DNA of 64,000 bases from Salinibaculum sp. SYNS191. Its GTDB lineage: Archaea; Halobacteriota; Halobacteria; Halobacteriales; Haloarculaceae. This document shows, piece after piece, positions 51,183 through 60,599 of this stretch. Below the pieces are notes generated by a model. That model did no database searches. It saw only the letters and a program-made list of their open reading frames with translations, and had not been told where the DNA came from. Location of the stretch: the NCBI RefSeq assembly GCF_037338445.1, contig NZ_CP147838.1:1922001-1986000 (forward strand), written 5' to 3'. The position numbers and the translations under genes are program-made. How positions within the stretch are numbered: the first letter of the stretch is position 1; each line of letters begins with the position of its first letter.

Positions 51183-52532
51183 TCAGGCCGACTCGACGGC
51201 GTCGACGAGCGCCCGGGCGAGGTCGCTGGCGCGTTCGCGCTCGCGAGCCTCCGCGTAGACGCGGACGACGGGTTCGGTGCCGCTCGGGCGGGCCAGCACC
51301 CAGCCGTCGCCGTAGTCCAGCCGGTAGCCGTCGGTGGTGTCGACGTCGGCGTCGGCGCGGTCGGCGAAGTCCTCGATGGCCCGGAGCATCGCCGCGCGCT
51401 CGCCGTCGCTGTCGTAGGCGACGTTGTGACGGACGTTGTGGTACCCGTCGAAACCGGCGACGAGTTCGCTGACCGGCCGGTCGACCAGGTGCTCGCAAAA
51501 GCGGGCCGCGGTGTAGGCCCCGTCGCGGGCGATGCGGTAGTCCGGAAAGAGGATGCCGCCGTTGCCCTCGCCGGCGATGGCGACGTGGTGGCCGTCGGCC
51601 TGGAGTTCGCGGATGGCGGTGATGATGTTCGTGCTCCCGATGGGCGTCAGCCGGAGGTCCGCCCCCGCGGCGTCGACCACGTCGACGAGCCGCTGGGAGG
51701 CGTTGACTGCCGAGACGGCCACGTCGCCGGCCTCCAGTTCGGCGGCCGCGAGCGCGGCGAGTGCGGCGTCGCCCTCCACGAACGCCCCGGTCTCGTCGAC
51801 GAAGATGGCGCGGTCGGCGTCGCCGTCGTGGGCGATGCCGACGTCGGCGTCCGTGGTTCGGACGAGCCGCTGGAGGTCGGCGAGGTTCGCCTCGACCGGT
51901 TCGGGATCCCGGCCGGGGAAGCGGCCGTCGGCCTGGCCGTTGACGGTCAGCACCGAACAGCCCAGCTCGCGGAAGAACTCGGCGCTGGTGAGCGCGCCCG
52001 CGCCGTGGCCCGGGTCGATAGCCACGGTGAGGTCGGCGTCGGCCACGGCCTCGCAGTCCACGGCCGAGAGCAGTTGCTCGCGGTAGTGCCGGCGCGCGCC
52101 CTCGACGTGGGTGGAGTCGCCGACCTCGTCCCAGCCGACGAGCGCGGGTTCCTCGTCGAGGTAGCTCTCGACCGTCTCCAGGCGGTCCCGCGTGAGTTCG
52201 ACGCCGCTTTTCCCGACGAGTTTGATGCCGTTGTACTGGGGCGGGTTGTGCGACGCCGTGACCATGACGCCGGGAATCCCCTCCCGCTCGCAGTACGCCT
52301 GGAGGCCGGGCGTCGGGACGACGCCGAGGCGGTCGACGGCACAGCCGACGCTTTCGAGGCCGCTGGCGACGCTGTCGGCGAGCATCCGCCCCGTTCGCCG
52401 CGTGTCTCGTGCGAGCGCGACCCGGTCGGCCCCGAACTCCCGACCCGCCGCCTGTGCCACGGAGAGCGCGAAGTCCGGGGTGAGTTTCTCGTTTGTGACC
52501 CCGCGGACGCCGCTTGACCCGAAGACGTTCAT
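51183..52532 (-). CDS. glmM: Phosphoglucosamine/phosphohexose mutase
   Basis: A 449-aa alpha-D-phosphohexomutase. FGSSGVRGVTNEKLTPDFAL is the start, VMVTASHNPPQYNGIKL has the phospho-Ser, GIAHDGDADRAIFV the metal-binding Asps, AGEGNGGILFPD the sugar loop (GEGNG fits glucosamine-type specificity) and LARPSGTEPVVRVYAEA the phosphate loop. It provides sugar phosphates for UDP-GlcNAc and surface glycans. The ATG at 52532 is preferred over upstream Mets. Confidence 0.93.
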   Translation of the reverse strand: MNVFGSSGVRGVTNEKLTPDFALSVAQAAGREFGADRVALARDTRRTGRMLADSVASGLESVGCAVDRLGVVPTPGLQAYCEREGIPGVMVTASHNPPQYNGIKLVGKSGVELTRDRLETVESYLDEEPALVGWDEVGDSTHVEGARRHYREQLLSAVDCEAVADADLTVAIDPGHGAGALTSAEFFRELGCSVLTVNGQADGRFPGRDPEPVEANLADLQRLVRTTDADVGIAHDGDADRAIFVDETGAFVEGDAALAALAAAELEAGDVAVSAVNASQRLVDVVDAAGADLRLTPIGSTNIITAIRELQADGHHVAIAGEGNGGILFPDYRIARDGAYTAARFCEHLVDRPVSELVAGFDGYHNVRHNVAYDSDGERAAMLRAIEDFADRADADVDTTDGYRLDYGDGWVLARPSGTEPVVRVYAEARERERASDLARALVDAVESA

Positions 52533-52620
52533 TCGGCTGTGCATGTGCACGGGGCCGGCATATGGATTCCGCTCGACGGCGGCTGTGAGGATTTATGTGT
52601 CGTCCAGACGAACGTTCTCC

Positions 52621-53202
52621 ATGGCGAGTGTTATCGTGGTCGGCGGCGGTGCGGCCGGCCTCACAGCGGCGCTGTTCACGGCGAAGAACGGACTGGAGAC
52701 GACCGTCTTCGACACCGACGGGACGTGGTTGCACAAGGCCCACCTGTTCAACTACCCCGGCATCGGCTCCGTCGACGGGTCGGTGTTCGTCGAGACGCTC
52801 CGGGACCAGTGCGCGGACTTCGGCGTCGAGCGCCACCAGGGCGTCGAGGTCAGCGACGTCGCCGCCGACGGGGACGGGTTCACCGTCACCCACGACGAGG
52901 GTGAGGCGAGCGCGGACTACCTCGTGCTGGCGACCGGCGCGAACCGCGACCTGGCCGAGGAACTGGGCTGTGCCTTCGACGGCGACGTGGTCGACGTGGA
53001 CGTGAGCATGGAGACGTCCGTCGAGGGTGCCTACGCGACCGGGGCGATGGTGCGCGCCGAGGAGTGGCAGGCGGTCATCTCCGCGGGCGACGGCGCGGCC
53101 GCCGCGCTCAATATCCTCAGCGAGGAGAAGGGCGAGCACTTCCACGACTTCGACACGCCCGCCGACGCCGAGGACCTGTTCGGCGGGATGGCCGGCGAGT
53201 AG
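52621..53202 (+). CDS. Short thioredoxin reductase-like FAD protein
   Basis: A 193-aa flavoprotein. SVIVVGGGAAGLTAALFTAK is the FAD-binding fold and SVEGAYATGAMVRAEEWQAV, GDGAAAALNIL the C-terminal FAD motif of thioredoxin reductases. The NADPH domain and the CxxC centre between them are missing, so it is about 100 aa shorter than TrxR. It resembles a TrxR-like haloarchaeal family; the electron donor and acceptor are unknown. GATTTATGT about 27 bp upstream is a good TATA box. Confidence 0.82.
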   Translation: MASVIVVGGGAAGLTAALFTAKNGLETTVFDTDGTWLHKAHLFNYPGIGSVDGSVFVETLRDQCADFGVERHQGVEVSDVAADGDGFTVTHDEGEASADYLVLATGANRDLAEELGCAFDGDVVDVDVSMETSVEGAYATGAMVRAEEWQAVISAGDGAAAALNILSEEKGEHFHDFDTPADAEDLFGGMAGE

Positions 53203-55071
53203 TCAGACCCGGCGGTCGAGGAAGTCCGTCAGCATCCGGAACATCCGCAGTTTCTGCTCCTGGTCCGAGGAGGCGTGGCCCTCCTCGCCGAGTTCCTCGT
53301 ACTCGAAGTCCTCGCCGGCATCGTATCCCAGGTCTTCCAGGCGCTCCCGGAAGATGCGCGCCTGCGAGACGGGCACGCGGCGGTCGTTGACGCCGTGGAC
53401 GACGAACAGTGGTGCGTCGAGGTTGTCGGCGTGGGTGACCGGCGAGCGCTGCTCGTAGAGGTCGGGGTTGTCCTCGGGCGTGCCCATGTACTTCTCCATG
53501 ATTTCCGTCCGGTAGTGGGGCATCGTGTTCTCGAACATGTCTTCGAGGTCCGTCAGACCGATCCAGGCGACGCCCGCGTCGTAGAGGTCGGGGTACTGGA
53601 CGAGTTGCCAGTACGCGGAGTAGCCGCCGTAGGAGCCGCCGAAGACGACCACGCGCTCGTCGTCCAGCCAGTCGTACTCAGAGAGGACGTCCTCGGCGGC
53701 GATGGCGACGTCGCCCTGCTCCGCGCCGCCCCAGTCCTCGATGAGGCGTTCGACGAACTCCCGGCCGCGGCCGGTCGACCCGCGGTAGTTCACCTTCAGC
53801 ACGGAGAAGCCCTGCGCGGCCAGCACCTGCGTGTAGATGTCGAAGCGCATCGAGTCGCGCCCGCGCGGGCCGCCGTGGGGGTTGACCACCAGCGGCGAGG
53901 GACGCTCGCCGGAGTCGTACAGCAACGCGCCGATTTCGAGTTCGTCGGAGGGGTCGTGGTCGACCGCTTCGGCCGCCGTCTCGGGAACGCCGTCCGAGTC
54001 CACGGTGAAGTACTCCGCGTCGGCGAAGTCCGCGCGGTCGAAGGGCCCGTGTTCGGCCGCGACGAGCGTCTCGTACTCGTCGGTCGCGAGGTCGTACAAC
54101 AGGAGTTCGGGCCGCTTCGTCGGCGTCGTGTGCGTCACGACGACGTGGTCCTCGTCCACGACGGGGTCGCCCGCGCCCGGATACTGCCCGAAGGTGGCGA
54201 CGCCGTCCGGAATGTCGAACTCCCGGCCCTCGCCGGTTTCGAGGTCGTAGACGACGGGGACGGTGACGGCGTCGCGGTCGCGGGTGCCGACGACGCGGTC
54301 GCCGCCGGGCAGGAAGGCGGTCGGAGCCTCCTCGAACTCGCCGTCGCCGAGCCACCGCACGTCGTCGCTCGTCAGGTCGTAGACGCCAATCCGACCAAGG
54401 TCCTCGGAGTTGTCGCCCACGAGCAGGCGGTCGCCGTCGGGGCCCCAGTCGGCGGGGGTCGCCTCCGCGCCGACCTCGCCGATGTCGAGGTTGCGGGGAT
54501 TCGACCCGTCCGCGTCAGCGACGTAGACATCGCGGTTGTCGTAGTCGTCGGTCTCGTTGGTGGCGTAGGCGACGGCGTCGCCGTCCGGCGAGAGGTCGGC
54601 CGTCCAGACCGCACGGTCGTAGTCGGTAATCTTGGTCGTCTCGCCGCTGGTGAGGTCGTGGCTGTAGACGTTCATCTGGCCGTCGCGGCTGGACCCGAGT
54701 AGCAGGGTCTCGCCGTCCGCGCCGACGTCGTTGACGGAGACCTGGCCGTCCATCTCGACGACGGGTTCGACCGTCCCGTCCCGGTGGAGCGCGTGGACGT
54801 CGTTTTGCTCGTTGCCGCCCTCGTCGAGGTGGAAGAACACGCGGTCGCCGTCGGCACCCCACTCCAGGTACCAGCGGGCGTTGCGGGGGACCTCGCCGTC
54901 GCTCCACTGTCGCAATTCCCCGGACGCGACGTCGAGGACGTGGAGTTCGTTGCGGCCGGAGCCGTCGTAGTAGAGGGCGACCTCGCTCCCGTCGGGAGAG
55001 ACAGTCGGGTGGGCAAGAGTCGGCAGGCGGGCGAGTTCTTCGATAACGTCGATATCCTCGACAGATGTCAT
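53203..55071 (-). CDS. S9 family peptidase (prolyl oligopeptidase type)
   Basis: A 622-aa cytoplasmic peptidase. An N-terminal beta-propeller (repeats such as [37 protein letters not shown]) is followed by a hydrolase domain with [29 protein letters not shown] (Ser), [14 protein letters not shown] (Asp) and EEGHASSD (His). The triad is complete. The start at 55071 gives [20 protein letters not shown]. Its stop abuts that of the convergent flavoprotein gene. Confidence 0.93.
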   Translation of the reverse strand: MTSVEDIDVIEELARLPTLAHPTVSPDGSEVALYYDGSGRNELHVLDVASGELRQWSDGEVPRNARWYLEWGADGDRVFFHLDEGGNEQNDVHALHRDGTVEPVVEMDGQVSVNDVGADGETLLLGSSRDGQMNVYSHDLTSGETTKITDYDRAVWTADLSPDGDAVAYATNETDDYDNRDVYVADADGSNPRNLDIGEVGAEATPADWGPDGDRLLVGDNSEDLGRIGVYDLTSDDVRWLGDGEFEEAPTAFLPGGDRVVGTRDRDAVTVPVVYDLETGEGREFDIPDGVATFGQYPGAGDPVVDEDHVVVTHTTPTKRPELLLYDLATDEYETLVAAEHGPFDRADFADAEYFTVDSDGVPETAAEAVDHDPSDELEIGALLYDSGERPSPLVVNPHGGPRGRDSMRFDIYTQVLAAQGFSVLKVNYRGSTGRGREFVERLIEDWGGAEQGDVAIAAEDVLSEYDWLDDERVVVFGGSYGGYSAYWQLVQYPDLYDAGVAWIGLTDLEDMFENTMPHYRTEIMEKYMGTPEDNPDLYEQRSPVTHADNLDAPLFVVHGVNDRRVPVSQARIFRERLEDLGYDAGEDFEYEELGEEGHASSDQEQKLRMFRMLTDFLDRRV

Positions 55072-55177
55072 AACTCCGCGTACAGACGGGAACCACTTCA
55101 GTACTTGGCGCGTCAGCGGGTCGAGGCGGCAGGCGCGACCGGCAAGGCCTTTACCGGCGGCCCCATCACCGGCGCAC

Positions 55178-55714
55178 ATGGACACGCAGGCGCTCATCGA
55201 CGCGCTCCGGGACGCCGACGCCGTCCGCTTCGGGGAGTTCGAACTCTCCCACGGGGGCACGAGCAACTACTACATCGACAAGTACCTCTTCGAGACCAGC
55301 CCCGACTGCCTCGCGCTCATCGCCGACGCCTTCGCCGAACGGGTCGGCGACGCGAAACTCGGCGGTGTCGCCCTCGGCGGCGTCCCGCTGACGGCGGTCA
55401 CCAGCGTCGAGACCGGCAACCCCTACGTCATCGCCCGCAAGCAGGCCAAGGAGTACGGCACGGGCAACCGCATCGAGGGCGAACTGACCGAGGGCGAGGA
55501 AGTCGTCGTGCTCGAGGACATCGCCACGACCGGGCAAAGCGCCATCGACGCCGTGGAAGCGCTGCGCGAGGCCGGCGCGGTGGTCGACCGCGTGCTGGTC
55601 GTCGTCGACCGCGAGGAGGGGGCACGGGAGAACCTGGCCGAACACGACGTCGAACTGGAGTCGCTTCTGACGGCCTCGGACCTGCTGGCGGACACCGACC
55701 ACGTCCCCGAGTAG
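55178..55714 (+). CDS. pyrE: Orotate phosphoribosyltransferase
   Basis: A 178-aa enzyme converting orotate and PRPP to OMP in pyrimidine synthesis. [20 protein letters not shown] is the N-terminal substrate region, [18 protein letters not shown] the flexible loop and [19 protein letters not shown] the PRPP motif. Length normal. GCCTTTACC about 28 bp upstream is a candidate TATA box. Confidence 0.97.
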   Translation: MDTQALIDALRDADAVRFGEFELSHGGTSNYYIDKYLFETSPDCLALIADAFAERVGDAKLGGVALGGVPLTAVTSVETGNPYVIARKQAKEYGTGNRIEGELTEGEEVVVLEDIATTGQSAIDAVEALREAGAVVDRVLVVVDREEGARENLAEHDVELESLLTASDLLADTDHVPE

Positions 55715-55815
55715 CGGGACTGGCGCCGGGATGTCACCGCGTCGCTTGCGCGGGTCTGTATCCGTGGCGCACGCGACCACCCCGTTCTTGTGTGTTCAGT
55801 TCCTACTGACGGTCG

Positions 55816-56061
55816 ATGCCGAACCTGGAACTGTACGAACTCGAAGGCTGTCCGTACTGCGCGAAGGTCAAGAAGAAACTGGACGAACTCGGACTGGAGT
55901 ACGAGTCCCACATGGTCCCCCGGAGCCACAGCCAGCGCACCGAGGTCGAGGAGATAAGCGGCCAGACGGGCGTCCCCGTCCTGGTCGACCCCGACCACGA
56001 CATCGAGGGGATGCCCGAGTCCGACGACATCGTCGAGTACCTCGAACAGACCTACGCCTGA
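55816..56061 (+). CDS. Glutaredoxin-like protein
   Basis: An 81-aa thioredoxin-fold protein with LYELEGCPYCAKVKKKLDEL (CPYC, the classical glutaredoxin active site), cis-proline in GQTGVPVLVDPDHD and a C-terminal helix. It is shorter than and distinct from the CPFC paralogue at 32696. It follows pyrE by about 100 bp and probably has its own promoter. Confidence 0.92.
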   Translation: MPNLELYELEGCPYCAKVKKKLDELGLEYESHMVPRSHSQRTEVEEISGQTGVPVLVDPDHDIEGMPESDDIVEYLEQTYA

Positions 56062-56104
56062 TTCTCACCGGATAGCGTTCCTTCAGAAAGATAGTTACGG
56101 CCGG

Positions 56105-57070
56105 TCAGGCCGTGCCTTCTTCCTCCGCGCGCTCCATGATGAGGTCGCGGAGGTCGATGCGGTCCTCGATGCCAGCCATCTCGTCCTCCTCGATGAGGGC
56201 GGTGCCTTCGACGGAATCGCGCGGTGCCTCGTCGACGACGTAGACGCTGGTCGTCCGCGTGACGAGGCCGACAGAGGACATGATGCGGGCGCGTTTCTCG
56301 GCCGTCTTGGTGAACGTCGAGTGGCCGGTGAGCACGCGGTCGTGGTCGCTCTCGTCCTCGCTGACGGTCTTGAAGGGGGCGCGGTCCGTCGGGTGGACCT
56401 CGTAGCCGACGCGGGTCAACACGGCGACGATGGGCTCGTCGTCCGGGTCGACGTCGGGGTCCTCCGGCGTCTCCCGGGCCTCGTGGACCTCCTCGGCCCC
56501 GTCGAGCACCTCGACGGGCGAGGTCAGGGGCGCGTCGAACAGTTCCTCCAGCTGGCTCGCCACCTCGACGCTGGCATCCATGCCGTCCTCGTACTTCGAG
56601 ACGGTGCGCCGGGAGACGCCCAGTTCCTGGGCGAGCCGGCCCAGCGACCAGTCGCGGTCCTGGCGAGCGTCGGCCAGCACCTCGCTGTCGATGTTGACGT
56701 AGAGTCCGCCGGGGGCCGCGTAGATGAGCGGCGGCACCTCCTCGACAAAGAGGTCCATCGCGGTGTCGGGCGACAGCACCGGGACGCCGTGTCTGAAGTA
56801 GGTCACGCCCGGCTTGAGCTCCTCGTCGCGGGTCCGCAGACCGATGACCAGCGGCGTCGCCTGGAGGTACTCCCCGAGGCGGCGCATCTCGGCACCGGTC
56901 CTGGCGTCGAAGGCGTCGATGTTCCCGAGAATCTTCACCAGCAAGGTGTCCTCGCCCCGGCGGGCGGCAACGTCGAAGCTCTTGGGACGGATGGCGCACC
57001 GCTCGCTGACGACGAAGCCAGCGTCCTCGAGCATCGCGGTGACGTTTCCGACCAGTGCGGACCGGGACAT
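56105..57070 (-). CDS. Archaeal Xre-family transcriptional regulator
   Basis: A 321-aa protein of the archaeal HTH-type putative regulator family. The first 120 residues form a nuclease-like fold ([32 protein letters not shown]), then an Xre helix-turn-helix at about 130-180 ([20 protein letters not shown]), then a C-terminal conserved domain ([18 protein letters not shown]). Targets unknown. The TATA box ATAAATACGA (57101-57110) predicts a start of transcription near 57080 and so favours the ATG at 57070 over a GTG at 57097. Confidence 0.85.
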   Translation of the reverse strand: MSRSALVGNVTAMLEDAGFVVSERCAIRPKSFDVAARRGEDTLLVKILGNIDAFDARTGAEMRRLGEYLQATPLVIGLRTRDEELKPGVTYFRHGVPVLSPDTAMDLFVEEVPPLIYAAPGGLYVNIDSEVLADARQDRDWSLGRLAQELGVSRRTVSKYEDGMDASVEVASQLEELFDAPLTSPVEVLDGAEEVHEARETPEDPDVDPDDEPIVAVLTRVGYEVHPTDRAPFKTVSEDESDHDRVLTGHSTFTKTAEKRARIMSSVGLVTRTTSVYVVDEAPRDSVEGTALIEEDEMAGIEDRIDLRDLIMERAEEEGTA

Positions 57071-57100
57071 ACTGTTATCTATCGGTACATAGTTCACTCC

Positions 57101-57110
57101 TCGTATTTAT
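57101..57110 (-). promoter_or_regulatory. TATA box of the Xre-type regulator gene
   Basis: ATAAATACGA on the minus strand is centred about 35 bp before the ATG at 57070; an upstream GTG at 57097 would fall outside the transcript. Confidence 0.6.
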
Positions 57111-57214
57111 GCGTTGTGGCGGCTGTGCCGCCCGCGTCCGGCGGTTTCGGCGAACAGTACGGTGAGCGACACGTCCCCGAAAGCGGTTAGTGAGCGTCGG
57201 GACTAGCCCGGACA

Positions 57215-58480
57215 GTGACCCTCATCGGCGTCGACGACACCGACTCCCGCGAACTCGGGATGTGTACGACCTACGTCGCCGCGCGCCTGGCCGAGCGCGT
57301 CCGCGAGCACGGCGGCCACGTCGAGCGGACGCTGCTGGTCCGCCTCAACCCTGCCGTCGAGCACAAGACGCGGGGCAACGCCGCGCTCGCGGTCCACTGC
57401 GACCTGCCGCCCGACGAGGCGCTCGAACTCGCGGCGGACGCACTCGACCGCGCGGCAACGGCGGACCCGCGGACGAATCCGGGAGCCGTCGTCGCCGACG
57501 CTCGACCCGAAACGGTCCCCGACGCCGTCGCCGACGTTGCCCGACGAGCGGTCCGGGAGCACGTCGACCTGAACGACGTGCGGGACGTCCTCGAGACGGC
57601 CGGCTTCGAGACCGCCGAGCGCGGGATGGGACGGGGGCTGATTGGCGCGACCGCTGCCGTCGGTGCGTGGGCCGCCTTCGATGAGTGGACATACGAGTGC
57701 ATCTCCTACCGCGAGCGCGACCGCTGGGGGACCGACCGCGATGTCGATTACGACTCGCTCTTTGCCGCGGCGGACGACGGCTATCCCGACGTCTGGGACA
57801 CCGTCGACCGCGACGAGGGCGCGGCAGTCTGCGTCCCGCGGACGCCCTGCCCCATCCTCCACGGCATCCGTGGCGACGACCCCGATGCCGTCCGCGCGGT
57901 CGCCGAGCGCATCGAGAGCGAACCCGTCGCCCGCCGGCACACCTTCGTTACGAACCAGGGCACCGACGCCCACCTGCGGGACGGCACGATCGGCGACCTG
58001 CAGGAAGGCCGGGCCTACCGCGTGACCGGTACTGTCGCCAGCGCACCCGAAACGAGGGAGGGGGGACACGTCTTCGTTTCCCTCGAAGGAGACGGCGGCG
58101 AGTTACGCTGTGCGGCGTTCGAGCCGACGAAGCGCTTCCGCGACCGGGTGCGCACGCTGCGGGTCGGCGACCGCGTGACTGTCTGCGGCGAGGTGGGCGA
58201 CGGGACGCTCAAACTGGAGAAGTTCGCCGTCCGCGACCTCGTGCGAACCGAACGGGTGACGCCGGACTGCCCCGACTGCGGCCGCTCGATGAAGTCGGCG
58301 GGCGCGAACGCTGGCTACCGCTGCCGGGACTGCGGGACGAGCGCCGACGGGAAAGTGGAGCGGGAGACCGAGCGGGAAATCGAGGAGGGGTGGTACGAGG
58401 TGCCGCCGGTGGCGCGGCGACACATCGCGAAGCCGCTGGTGCGTGGCGGGTTCGACGCGCCGACGCATCCGGAACAGTGA
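57215..58480 (+). CDS. tiaS: tRNA(Ile2) 2-agmatinylcytidine synthetase TiaS
   Basis: A 421-aa enzyme that attaches agmatine to C34 of tRNA-Ile(CAU) so it reads AUA. MTLIGVDDTDSRELGMCTTY is the family's N-terminus, GMGRGLIGATAAVGAWAAF the kinase-like centre, then an OB-fold (VFVSLEGDGGELRCAAFEP) and a zinc ribbon (CPDCGRSMKSAG, YRCRDCGTSAD). It starts with a GTG. Its last 16 codons are repeated almost unchanged at 58651-58706, beyond a palindromic element. IleS, acting on the same tRNA class, is at 12.2 kb. Confidence 0.95.
   Translation: MTLIGVDDTDSRELGMCTTYVAARLAERVREHGGHVERTLLVRLNPAVEHKTRGNAALAVHCDLPPDEALELAADALDRAATADPRTNPGAVVADARPETVPDAVADVARRAVREHVDLNDVRDVLETAGFETAERGMGRGLIGATAAVGAWAAFDEWTYECISYRERDRWGTDRDVDYDSLFAAADDGYPDVWDTVDRDEGAAVCVPRTPCPILHGIRGDDPDAVRAVAERIESEPVARRHTFVTNQGTDAHLRDGTIGDLQEGRAYRVTGTVASAPETREGGHVFVSLEGDGGELRCAAFEPTKRFRDRVRTLRVGDRVTVCGEVGDGTLKLEKFAVRDLVRTERVTPDCPDCGRSMKSAGANAGYRCRDCGTSADGKVERETEREIEEGWYEVPPVARRHIAKPLVRGGFDAPTHPEQ
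58425..58480 (+). repeat. 3' end of tiaS, first copy of a direct repeat
   Basis: 58425-58470 matches 58651-58696 with one mismatch (A58430/G58656). It encodes the C-terminal AKPLVRGGFDAPTHPEQ and stop. The second copy lies just past the palindromic element. Confidence 0.85.
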
Positions 58481-58484
58481 GACG

Positions 58485-58650
58485 GGACCGAACACGAGCA
58501 ACGCGAGTGTTCGGCCTTTTTACCACCGAAAGACTCGCTTCACTCGTCTTTCGAGCGTTCGCTCGCTCCGCTCACGAACACCACGTTTTTCGAGGAGTGG
58601 TGCCCGCAGCGAGCGGAGCGAGCGAGGACATCCGACGCTGAAAAAGGTGG
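58485..58650 (-). repeat. Mosaic palindromic repeat element, copy III
   Basis: 166 bp following the tiaS stop. On the minus strand it starts CCACCTTTTT, GTCGGATGTC, then GCTCGCTCCGCTCGCTGC, GGGCACCACTCCTCG, AAAAACGTGGTGTTCGTGAG, CTCGAAAGACGAG, GCGAGTCTTTCGGTGGTA, AAAAAGGCC and a final hairpin CCGAACAC/GTGTTCGG. It follows copy II closely but lacks its last section. Its end touches the second tiaS 3'-end copy with no spacer. Confidence 0.82.
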
Positions 58651-58706
58651 TCGCGGAGCCGCTGGTGCGTGGCGGGTTCGACGCGCCGACGCATCCCGAG
58701 CGGTAG
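58651..58706 (+). pseudogene. Detached second copy of the tiaS C-terminal end
   Basis: It reads AEPLVRGGFDAPTHPER and a stop in the right place. The first 46 bp carry one change from tiaS; the last three codons differ (CCC GAG CGG against CCG GAA CAG) but keep Pro-Glu and the stop. It therefore looks like a real tiaS end with its own history, now cut off from the gene by the repeat element. Confidence 0.75.
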
Positions 58707-58778
58707 GTCGACCGGAAGCGGCGGCGAAGCGGGTGTCGCCCCCCGCCGAGAGCCGTCCGCAGTATCTCTGACGACGAC

Positions 58779-59378
58779 CTAGATGCCGAGCCAGTCGTCG
58801 TTGCGAACCTGATAGCCGTTTTGCCGGCAGAACTTCGCCGCTTCCCGACGGACCGCCCGCGACCCTGGCAATTGCTCTTTGTCGTGGACCTTTTCGACGA
58901 TCCAGTCGGTTATGTACCGAACGCCTTCGTCCTCGTCGTCGGCGTCGATCGCTTTGAGTTCCCGGACCGTCTTCTCGTACGCTTCGCGCTGCGAGGTGTC
59001 GAAGTCCGCTTTCGGGTATGTATCGGCAGCCTCGACGATACGTTTCATCGCCGCGGCGACTGTCGGCCGCTGGACTCGCGCCCGGACCGCAGCGGGAGCC
59101 TCGAAGATCACCACGTCCGTGTCCGGGATGAGTTCCGCGACGGGGAAGGTCCCTTCGAGGGAGTCGACCTCCCGGTCGCCGACCGCCGCGACGACCTCGG
59201 CCCCCGTCGCCGGGAACTCCAGCCTCTCGAGTTCTTCCTCGAACTCGTCGAGTTCCGCGTCGTCGATCGGCGGCTCTGTTTCCTCCCTGCGCTCCAGTTC
59301 GGTAGCGAGGTCGCGCGCTTGCTGACGCCGTTTTGCGTCGCGCGCTTGCTTGTCTCGCCCTCTCTTGTCGTCTGCCAT
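58779..59378 (-). CDS. DUF5789 family protein, extended
   Basis: A 199-aa, highly charged protein. The first 80 residues match the haloarchaeal DUF5789 pattern: MADDKRGRDKQARDAKRRQQ, then a helical acidic part and LEFPATGAEVVAAVGDREVD. The rest (TYPKADFDTSQREAYEKTVR, KFCRQNGYQVRNDDWLGI) is an extra region; DUF5789 proteins are often near 100 aa. No membrane segment. Function unknown. Use of the ATG at 59378 is supported by the conserved start. Confidence 0.75.
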   Translation of the reverse strand: MADDKRGRDKQARDAKRRQQARDLATELERREETEPPIDDAELDEFEEELERLEFPATGAEVVAAVGDREVDSLEGTFPVAELIPDTDVVIFEAPAAVRARVQRPTVAAAMKRIVEAADTYPKADFDTSQREAYEKTVRELKAIDADDEDEGVRYITDWIVEKVHDKEQLPGSRAVRREAAKFCRQNGYQVRNDDWLGI

Positions 59379-59476
59379 CCTGGGATATAGGCTGTCAATC
59401 CAGATAACCCTGTGGTCGTTGCAGATAGGTGTCACATCCGGGAAGGGGCGACGTCGACCTGAGCGATGCGTACGCG

Positions 59477-60562
59477 TTACGTTTTCAGACCGGTGCCCGT
59501 GAGCGCGACGACCACGTCCTCGGCCGCGCCGATATCGCCGCGGTCACGGAGCGTTTCCAGCGCCGCGGGCGCAGTCGCGCAGGTCGGTTCCACACCGACA
59601 CCGTGCGTGCGGAGACGGTCGAGCGCGTCGCGGGTCGCCTCGGCGTCGACTGCGACGGCATCGCCGCCGGTCGCCTCGATAGCGTCGAGAATCTGGTCGC
59701 GGCGGGCGGGTTCCGTTATCTGGATGCCGTCGGCGGCGTCGTTGTCGCCCGCTGCGGCGTCGGGCCCGTGCAGCGCTGCGACGATTGGCGCGACACCGGC
59801 GGCCTGCGCGCCGACGAGGCGGGGGACGCGGTCGGTCCAGCCGGCGTCCCGGAGCGCGCGGAAGCCGCGGTACGCGCCCAGGAAGAGCGTGCCGTGGCCC
59901 AGCGGCGTCACGACGACGTCGGGGACCGCCCAGTCACGCTGGGCAGCGAGTTCGAGCGCGAAGGTCGCGGTGCCGGCGAAGAACGCGGGCTGCCAGGCGT
60001 GGCTGGCGTACCAGCCCGAATCGTCGGATTCGACGGCGTCGACGCAGGCGTCGGTGACGGCCTGTCGGTCGCCCTCGACCTGGACTGCGGTCGCGCCGGT
60101 GCGCTCGATGGCCTCGATTTTCTTCGGCTTGGCGTCGGCGGGGACGTAGACGTCGGCGTCGATGCCGGCGCGGGCGGCGTAGGTGGCGACGGCGTGGCCC
60201 GCGTTGCCCGAGGAGTCCTCGACGACGCGCTCGACGCCCAGGGCGTCGGCGAGCGAGAGCGTCACGGCCGCGCCGCGGTCCTTGAAACTGCCCGTCGGGA
60301 ACAGGGATTCGAGTTTGAACGTCGCGTCCCACTCGGGGGCGTCGACCAGCGGCGTCCAGCCCTCGCCGAGGGTGACGAGGCCGTCGACCGGCAGGAAGTC
60401 GGCGAAAGCCCAGAGTCCGCGGTCGCGGTCGAGACTGTCGGGCGGTGTGTCGCGGTCGGGTAGCGACGGGTCGGCGAAGTCGAGGGCGTGGCCGCAGGCA
60501 CAGCGCCAGGGCGCGTCGGCGGTCAGGTCGTACTCGCGGCCGCAGGACTCGCAGACGTACAT
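59477..60562 (-). CDS. thrC: Threonine synthase-like PLP enzyme
   Basis: A 361-aa fold-type II PLP enzyme. An N-terminal zinc ribbon (MYVCESCGREYDLTADAPWR, then CACG) precedes LVTLGEGWTPLVDAPEWDAT, FPTGSFKDRGAAVTLSLADA (PLP Lys), DSSGNAGHAVATYAARAG and VVVTPLGHGTLFLGAYRGF (phosphate loop). Threonine synthases of archaea share this plan. Since haloarchaea have several ThrC-like paralogues, the exact substrate is not proven. Confidence 0.85.
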   Translation of the reverse strand: MYVCESCGREYDLTADAPWRCACGHALDFADPSLPDRDTPPDSLDRDRGLWAFADFLPVDGLVTLGEGWTPLVDAPEWDATFKLESLFPTGSFKDRGAAVTLSLADALGVERVVEDSSGNAGHAVATYAARAGIDADVYVPADAKPKKIEAIERTGATAVQVEGDRQAVTDACVDAVESDDSGWYASHAWQPAFFAGTATFALELAAQRDWAVPDVVVTPLGHGTLFLGAYRGFRALRDAGWTDRVPRLVGAQAAGVAPIVAALHGPDAAAGDNDAADGIQITEPARRDQILDAIEATGGDAVAVDAEATRDALDRLRTHGVGVEPTCATAPAALETLRDRGDIGAAEDVVVALTGTGLKT

Positions 60563-60599
60563 ACGCGGGCCGAGGACCCGCGGGCACATCAGACTGGGG

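Noticed and set aside
58443..58706. Plus-strand frame through element copy III ending in the second tiaS end
   Set aside because: Only the last 18 codons match tiaS; the rest is palindromic element, so a separate gene is unlikely.
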